This document shows, piece by piece, positions 59,305-64,000 of a stretch of DNA of 64,000 bases. Under the pieces are notes generated by a model. The model did not search any database and was not told the DNA's origin. It worked only from the letters and a program-made list of their open reading frames with translations. The position numbers and the translations under genes were made by a program. Within the stretch, counting starts at the first letter, position 1. Each line of letters begins with the position of its first letter. This stretch comes from Acinetobacter sp. ANC 4470 (GTDB lineage Bacteria > Pseudomonadota > Gammaproteobacteria > Pseudomonadales > Moraxellaceae), in assembly GCF_002135335.1 (NCBI RefSeq), contig NZ_NEGC01000002.1:310001-374000 (forward strand), read 5' to 3'.

Positions 59305-60609
59305 GTGAAACCAGTTCGTCTGGCAATCCTCGGTCTTGGTACTGTGGGTGGTGGTGCCCTTAAACTATTAAAAGAAAACGCTGCTGAGATTAGACGTCGC
59401 ACCGGTCGAGAAATTGAAATTACCTATGTCGGTACCCGTCGTCCGCGTCCCGATTTAGATCTACCAGAATCCGTTAAGCAAAGTGCTGACCTGTTAGATA
59501 TTGTCCGTCAACCTGATGTCGATGTTGTGGTTGAAGTCATGGGTGGGATTCATCCTGCCTATGAAGTGATTATGGAAGCCATGAAACACGGCAAACACAT
59601 TGTCACAGCAAATAAAGCATTGCTTGCTGAGCATGGCACTGCTTTATTTAAAGCGGCTGATGACTATAAAGTGCAAATTGCCTATGAAGCGGCTGTTGCT
59701 GGTGGTATTCCGATTATTAAAGTCATTCGTGAAGGTTTAGCCGCGAATAAAATTGATTGGCTTGCCGGTATTATCAATGGCACAGGCAACTTCATTTTGT
59801 CCGAAATGCGTGAAAAAGGTCGTACCTTTGCCGATGTACTAACAGAAGCGCAAGAATTGGGCTATGCCGAAACAGACCCAACTTTTGACGTGGAAGGCAT
59901 TGATGCGGCACACAAATTAACCCTGCTGGCATCAATCGCTTTTGGTATTCCTTTACAGTTCGATAAAGTCTTCACTGAAGGCATCAGCAAAATTACGGCG
60001 CAAGATGTCAAATATGCTGAAGAACTCGGTTTCCGGATCAAGCATTTGGGTATTGCACGCCGTGCCGCAAAGGGTATTGAACTGCGTGTCCATCCGACCT
60101 TAATTCCTGCTGAAGAATTGCTTGCCAATGTCAATGGGGTAAAAAATGCCATCTTGGTTCAAGCCAATGCAGTCGGTCCAACCCTATATTACGGTGCAGG
60201 TGCAGGTGCAGGTCCAACAGCGTCTGCTGTGGTTGCCGATGTAGTCGATATTGTACGTGATATTGCCTATACCGAAGATGGTGCAGGTACGATCCCACAA
60301 TTGGCCTTTGAAGCCTTAAGCGACTTGCCTATTCTTTCACGTGAAGAAATGACCACAGGATACTACATCCGCATTAATGCCGAAGATCAAATGGGTGTGC
60401 TTGCTGATGTCACCACAATTTTAAGCCGTGCTGGAATTAGCATTGATGCCATCATGCAACAACCACGCTTAAAAGATTTGATTCCGATCGTGATTCTCAC
60501 CGATCCTGTGCTTGAATCAAAAATGGATGAAGCGCTTCAACAAATTCAAGCATTGCCTTTCATTCATGGCGAGATTGTACGAATTCGTTTAGAATCGCTT
60601 GATAATTAA
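59305..60609 (+). CDS. hom: Hom, homoserine dehydrogenase
   Basis: 434 residues, stand-alone (no aspartokinase fusion). The NAD(P) motif is LAILGLGTVGGG, followed by VMGGIHPAYEVIMEAMKHGKHIVTANKALLAEH, EAAVAGGIPIIKVIREGL and GIINGTGNFILSEM, then TDPTFDVEGIDAAHKL. A C-terminal ACT domain (about 355-430) probably carries threonine feedback. It makes homoserine from aspartate semialdehyde for Thr and Met. GTG 59305 with GGAG 7 bases upstream is the likely start; an in-frame TTG four codons earlier is less likely. Confidence 0.96.
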   Translation: MKPVRLAILGLGTVGGGALKLLKENAAEIRRRTGREIEITYVGTRRPRPDLDLPESVKQSADLLDIVRQPDVDVVVEVMGGIHPAYEVIMEAMKHGKHIVTANKALLAEHGTALFKAADDYKVQIAYEAAVAGGIPIIKVIREGLAANKIDWLAGIINGTGNFILSEMREKGRTFADVLTEAQELGYAETDPTFDVEGIDAAHKLTLLASIAFGIPLQFDKVFTEGISKITAQDVKYAEELGFRIKHLGIARRAAKGIELRVHPTLIPAEELLANVNGVKNAILVQANAVGPTLYYGAGAGAGPTASAVVADVVDIVRDIAYTEDGAGTIPQLAFEALSDLPILSREEMTTGYYIRINAEDQMGVLADVTTILSRAGISIDAIMQQPRLKDLIPIVILTDPVLESKMDEALQQIQALPFIHGEIVRIRLESLDN

Positions 60610-60666
60610 TCGGGTTGAGGGGAGTCTTTCCCCTTGCCAAGCTCTATACACAATTGGAACATCATC

Positions 60667-61806
60667 ATGTCTAATGCCAATCGATATACTGGTTTAGTTG
60701 ACCGTTATCGCGACCGTTTACCAGTATCTGCAACCACTCGTGCAATCTCTTTAGGCGAAGGTAATACGCCATTGATTAAGCTTGAGAACATTCCCCGCAT
60801 TATTGGTAAAGATGTTGAAATCTATGTGAAGTACGAAGGCTTAAACCCGACGGGTTCATTTAAAGACCGTGGTATGACCATGGCGGTCACCAAGGCGGTT
60901 GAAGAAGGCTCTAAAGCCATTATTTGTGCTTCTACGGGTAATACTTCTGCTGCTGCGGCTGCTTATGCTGCACGTGCAGGCATCAAAGCATTCGTGCTCA
61001 TCCCAGAAGGCAAAATTGCCATGGGTAAAATGGCACAAGCAATGATGTACGGTGCGATTACCATGCAAATCCGTGGTAACTTCGATGACGGTATGCGTCT
61101 AGTCAAAGAAGTGGCTGATCAAGCACCAGTCACGATTGTTAACTCAATCAACCCTTACCGCTTGCAAGGTCAAAAAACTATTGCTTACGAAATTGTTGAA
61201 GCTTTAGGTCGTGCGCCTGATTATCACTGCTTACCTGTGGGTAACGCAGGTAACATCACTGCACATTGGATGGGTTATACCGAAGCTGTTGCCAATCAGC
61301 CGAAAGACCAGTTCGAACCAGTGATTTACGATGCTGCAACGGATGCTTTCACAGGGCCAAAACCAGCAGGCTTACCAATCATGGTCGGTTATCAAGCTTC
61401 AGGTGCTGCACCCTTCCTACGTGGTGGTCCAGTTGCAAATCCTGAAACAGTCGCAACAGCGATTCGTATTGGTAACCCACAAAGCTTTAACCACGCTAAA
61501 GCGGTTGTACGTGATTCAAACGGTTGGTTTGATGAACTACAAGATAGCGAAATTTTAGAAGCACAACGCCTGCTTTCTATGTACGAAGGTGTCTTTGTTG
61601 AACCTGCATCTGCAGCTTCAATTGGTGGTGCAATTCGTGACATCAAAGCAGGTAAAATTGCTGAAGGTTCAGTGATTGTTTGTACCGTAACAGGCAATGG
61701 CTTAAAAGACCCAGACACAGCAATCAAACAATGTTCTGATGCAGTGATGTTAACCATTGATGCAACCATGAACGATGTAAAAAGCTCTATTCTTTCCAAT
61801 ATGTAA
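60667..61806 (+). CDS. thrC: ThrC, threonine synthase
   Basis: 379-residue PLP enzyme making threonine from O-phosphohomoserine. The PLP lysine is in LNPTGSFKDRGMTMAV; the phosphate loop is in PVGNAGNITAHWMGY, and other marks are GEGNTPLIKLEN and CASTGNTSAAAAAYA. It is the shorter, class-2-like form lacking the E. coli N-terminal extension. It follows hom with a 57-base gap; the two form the Thr branch. A strong terminator follows. Confidence 0.96.
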   Translation: MSNANRYTGLVDRYRDRLPVSATTRAISLGEGNTPLIKLENIPRIIGKDVEIYVKYEGLNPTGSFKDRGMTMAVTKAVEEGSKAIICASTGNTSAAAAAYAARAGIKAFVLIPEGKIAMGKMAQAMMYGAITMQIRGNFDDGMRLVKEVADQAPVTIVNSINPYRLQGQKTIAYEIVEALGRAPDYHCLPVGNAGNITAHWMGYTEAVANQPKDQFEPVIYDAATDAFTGPKPAGLPIMVGYQASGAAPFLRGGPVANPETVATAIRIGNPQSFNHAKAVVRDSNGWFDELQDSEILEAQRLLSMYEGVFVEPASAASIGGAIRDIKAGKIAEGSVIVCTVTGNGLKDPDTAIKQCSDAVMLTIDATMNDVKSSILSNM

Positions 61807-61824
61807 GCATAGAATTTCATCAAT

Positions 61825-61855
61825 AAAAAACCAGTTGCCTGCAACTGGTTTTTTA
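61825..61855 (+). terminator. Rho-independent terminator after thrC
   Basis: AAAAAACCAGTTG-CCTG-CAACTGGTTTTTTA: a perfect 8-bp stem with A- and T-tracts, 18 bases after the thrC stop. Confidence 0.92.
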
Positions 61856-61967
61856 TTGGGTCGTTATCTATCAATTTTCTTAATCAGCATACTCTTGCAG
61901 TTCATCGCATGCATAAAATGGACAACTGAGACTCATTCTGTCGTTATGCATAAAAATCTAAGTAAAT

Positions 61968-61995
61968 AAAAAACTCTTCCGAAGAAGAGTTTTTA
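61968..61995 (-). terminator. Rho-independent terminator after pbpG
   Basis: AAAAAACTCTTC-CGAA-GAAGAGTTTTTA: a perfect short stem with A- and T-tracts, 19 bases after the pbpG stop on the minus strand. Confidence 0.88.
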
Positions 61996-62013
61996 CAAGG
62001 ACTAAAAATCGTA

Positions 62014-63054
62014 TTAAATACGTTTTGGTAACTGGCTTGTCCAATTCATTAAACGCATTGCATCTTCAGTACGTGCTTGAGAACTGTCCGCCCCCAATAG
62101 CACCACAATCGCTGGACGATTATTCAAAGTGGTGTGCATAACGACACAGCGTCCTGCTTCATTAATATAACCTGTTTTAGAAATATTAATATTCCAACCA
62201 CCATTACGCACCAAGGCATTGGTATTATTCGATTTCAATACTCGATAACCCAAATTAAAATCATAACTTGGCGTGGTTGAGAACTGACGGATTAACCCAT
62301 ATTGATAAGCAGCACTGACCAAAATACCTAAATCACGTGCAGAAGCGATATTGCGTGGATCAAGCCCAGTCGATTCATAATAATGAGCGGAAGTCATACC
62401 TAAAGATTTTGCTTTGGTATTCATCGCAGCTATAAAAGCAGCACGACCACCGGGGTAAGTTCGAGCTAAAGCAGCTGCAGCCGGATTTTCAGACTTCATT
62501 AACGCCAATAATAAAACTTCCGCACGATTCATTGAGTCGCCAGCACGTAAAGTCGAGCTTGAGTTCTTACCACCCGCTCCTGCAAAATCAACCGACTGTA
62601 AAGTAATGTCTTCAGACATATTCAGCCTAGCATCAGCAATGACCACCGCAGTCATCAGTTTCGTAATCGATGCAATCGGCAACGCTGCATTGGTATTTTT
62701 ACTGTATAGCACTTCCCCTGTTTGAGAATCCATCACCAATGCTGCACGTGCATTAACTACAGGTTGAGTGCTATAACGCGAATTATTTAAAATTTGTACC
62801 GTTTGAGGTGCAGAATGCGACACAACTCCATTCGAACTACGCACAGAAGTGGTAATTTTAGTTGAACCTTGTGGCGTTGCTTCGTCGCTTGATGAAATAT
62901 CACCATTGAGTAGCTGTTGAGCATCTTCAGAGGACCAATTTAAAACTGCCCCCTCGGAAGCATCCATGATGAGTTCTGCAAAGCTGCTTGAACTTATACT
63001 AAGTAAAATTGAAATACTTAGTACATGCATTAAAGATTTGTTCGAATTTTTCAC
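62014..63054 (-). CDS. pbpG: PBP7/8-type D-alanyl-D-alanine endopeptidase
   Basis: 346-residue periplasmic low-molecular-weight penicillin-binding protein that cuts peptide cross-links. A signal peptide ends near SSSFA (about residue 27). A Ser/Thr/Asp-rich linker precedes the catalytic domain: SxxK in ASITKLMTAVV (about residue 129), SEN in KSENPAAAALA, and KTG in SKTGYINEAGRC. It is longer than E. coli PBP7 by the linker of about 70 residues. In Acinetobacter, PbpG affects cell shape and serum survival. Transcribed alone. Confidence 0.95.
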   Translation of the reverse strand: MKNSNKSLMHVLSISILLSISSSSFAELIMDASEGAVLNWSSEDAQQLLNGDISSSDEATPQGSTKITTSVRSSNGVVSHSAPQTVQILNNSRYSTQPVVNARAALVMDSQTGEVLYSKNTNAALPIASITKLMTAVVIADARLNMSEDITLQSVDFAGAGGKNSSSTLRAGDSMNRAEVLLLALMKSENPAAAALARTYPGGRAAFIAAMNTKAKSLGMTSAHYYESTGLDPRNIASARDLGILVSAAYQYGLIRQFSTTPSYDFNLGYRVLKSNNTNALVRNGGWNINISKTGYINEAGRCVVMHTTLNNRPAIVVLLGADSSQARTEDAMRLMNWTSQLPKRI

Positions 63055-63273
63055 GATGGTTCACTCAACTCTGGGAGGTAAGATACATTTGTGCATTACC
63101 TCAAATATGTCTTACATTCTAACACAAAGGTGAGTGTTTTTTAAGCGCACAACTTTATGTCTAACATTTCATTTAAAGATTAAGAATAGCATTGCTAATT
63201 TTGTCATTTCATTGCAAGCTTATTTTGCTTTATGTAACAAAAAAACATGCTTTTTTATTTGAGGGAGAACGAG

Positions 63274-63909
63274 GTGATCACAGTTTTAGTAGTAGATGAT
63301 CATGAGTTAGTACGTACCGGGATTTGCCGAATGCTCGAAGACCATGCGGATGTTCAAGTCATTGGTCAAGCTGAATCTGGAGAAGAAGCGATTACCTTAG
63401 TCCGTCAACATCACCCCAATGTGGTCTTACTTGATGTGAATATGCCGGGCATTGGTGGGGTAGAAACCACCCGACGCCTATTGCAAACCGCACCTGAGAC
63501 CAAAGTTCTTGCTGTCAGTGGTTTAGCGGAAGAACCTTACCCTTCATTATTATTAAAAGCGGGTGCTAAGGGTTATATTACCAAAGGTGCTCCAGTCACA
63601 GAGATGATTCGTGCCATCAACAAGGTCATGCAAGGCGGCAAATATTTTAGTGCCGACATTGCGGAACAACTGGCCAGTTCATATCTTTCAGATACACAAC
63701 AGTCGCCATTTAATGCATTATCAGAACGTGAAATGCAGGTAGCAATGATGGTGGTGAATTGTATTAGTGCGCAAGAAATTGCTGACAAACTATTTGTCAG
63801 TGTTAAAACCGTCAATACTTACCGTTACCGTATTTTCGAAAAACTTAATTTAGATAGTGATGTAAAACTGACCCATTTAGCCATTCGTTATGGGCTGATT
63901 AAACCTTAA
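63274..63909 (+). CDS. gacA: GacA/UvrY response regulator
   Basis: 211 residues. The receiver domain has acidic pocket residues in VVDDHE, the phosphorylated Asp54 in VLLDVNMPG, and the Lys in GYITKGAPV. The C-terminal LuxR-type helix-turn-helix (about 145-205) reads LSEREMQVAMMVV and then SVKTVNTYRYRIFEKL. GacA with sensor GacS drives Rsm small RNAs and virulence or biofilm genes; GacS is not in the window. GTG 63274 with GAGGGAG upstream aligns with UvrY/GacA starts, while ATG 63247 would add nine residues. Confidence 0.95.
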   Translation: MITVLVVDDHELVRTGICRMLEDHADVQVIGQAESGEEAITLVRQHHPNVVLLDVNMPGIGGVETTRRLLQTAPETKVLAVSGLAEEPYPSLLLKAGAKGYITKGAPVTEMIRAINKVMQGGKYFSADIAEQLASSYLSDTQQSPFNALSEREMQVAMMVVNCISAQEIADKLFVSVKTVNTYRYRIFEKLNLDSDVKLTHLAIRYGLIKP

Positions 63910-63941
63910 TACTTTTTAATTTCGCTTTCTAGAAGACATGC

Positions 63942-64000
63942 ATGACGCAAAACAGCAATACTTTTGAGTATAATCAATATCATTTAGGCATGTGGTATGC
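63942..64000 (+). CDS. Start of an unidentified gene (runs off the right edge)
   Basis: An open frame from ATG 63942 reads MTQNSNTFEYNQYHLGMWY and continues off the end. AGAAG lies about 7 bases upstream. I do not recognise the first 19 residues. In-frame and same-strand as gacA, 32 bases downstream, so it may be co-transcribed. Confidence 0.4.
   Translation, partial: MTQNSNTFEYNQYHLGMWY

Overview
The window is a low-GC gammaproteobacterial chromosome segment, almost certainly Acinetobacter or a very close Moraxellaceae relative; I cannot fix the species. This rests on gene content and order: a two-domain polyphosphate:AMP phosphotransferase, a FFLEELY-motif protein, a fused mrpAB antiporter gene, UbiE with a long N-terminal tail, pilBCD next to coaE, GacA without GacS, and secG / tRNA-Leu(GAG) / initiator tRNA / rimP-nusA-infB-rbfA in the order seen in enteric bacteria. 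There are no rRNA genes, CRISPR arrays, insertion sequences or prophage genes. It reads as core genome with a few decayed or lineage-specific patches.

Layout. 1-8.0 kb: 5' end of recC, a small DUF697-like protein, pap, a FFLEELY protein, the ubiquinone operon ubiE-ubiJ-ubiB, and a patatin-like lipase. 8.2-11.9 kb: hisIE, then an Fbh1-like UvrD helicase and an AAA/ABC-type ATPase whose catalytic residues look lost. 12.3-18.5 kb: six-gene Mrp/Pha cation/H+ antiporter operon, then a broken OGG-fold-like gene. 19.2-26.4 kb (minus strand): rbfA, infB, nusA, rimP, three identical initiator tRNAs, tRNA-Leu, secG, tpiA. 26.6-31.1 kb: pilB, pilC, pilD, coaE. 31.1-36.6 kb: EamA transporter, rlmB, ppnP, a decayed stretch, recN, yqgE, ruvX. 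36.7-41.3 kb: HlyD/DUF1656/FUSC tripartite efflux operon with a divergent IclR regulator. 41.5-46.3 kb: AlkB-like dioxygenase, ABC exporter, phoU, an orphan lipoprotein. 46.4-51.7 kb: TPP riboswitch and thiC, nudF-cpdA, dksA-gluQ. 51.9-57.2 kb: murD-ftsW and the iron operon feoA-feoB-(Cys-rich protein) under a promoter overlapped by Fur-box-like sites. 57.3-64 kb: xerD, a lipoprotein DsbC, hom, thrC, pbpG, gacA and the start of one more gene.

How the genes work together. Clear functional groups are ubiquinone synthesis, pH/Na+ homeostasis, translation initiation, type IV pilus assembly and competence, iron(II) uptake, peptidoglycan synthesis and trimming, threonine synthesis, and thiamine synthesis under riboswitch control.

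The most unusual items are the helicase plus catalytically degenerate ATPase pair behind hisIE, a hairpin that would bury the nudF ribosome binding site, an extragenic repeat that appears to have become the start of the gluQ reading frame, initiator tRNAs with a U1-U72 mismatch, a DsbC that is probably a lipoprotein, and two decayed genes. No complete, clearly new defence or biosynthetic system is visible; the helicase/ATPase pair is the best candidate for an undescribed function.
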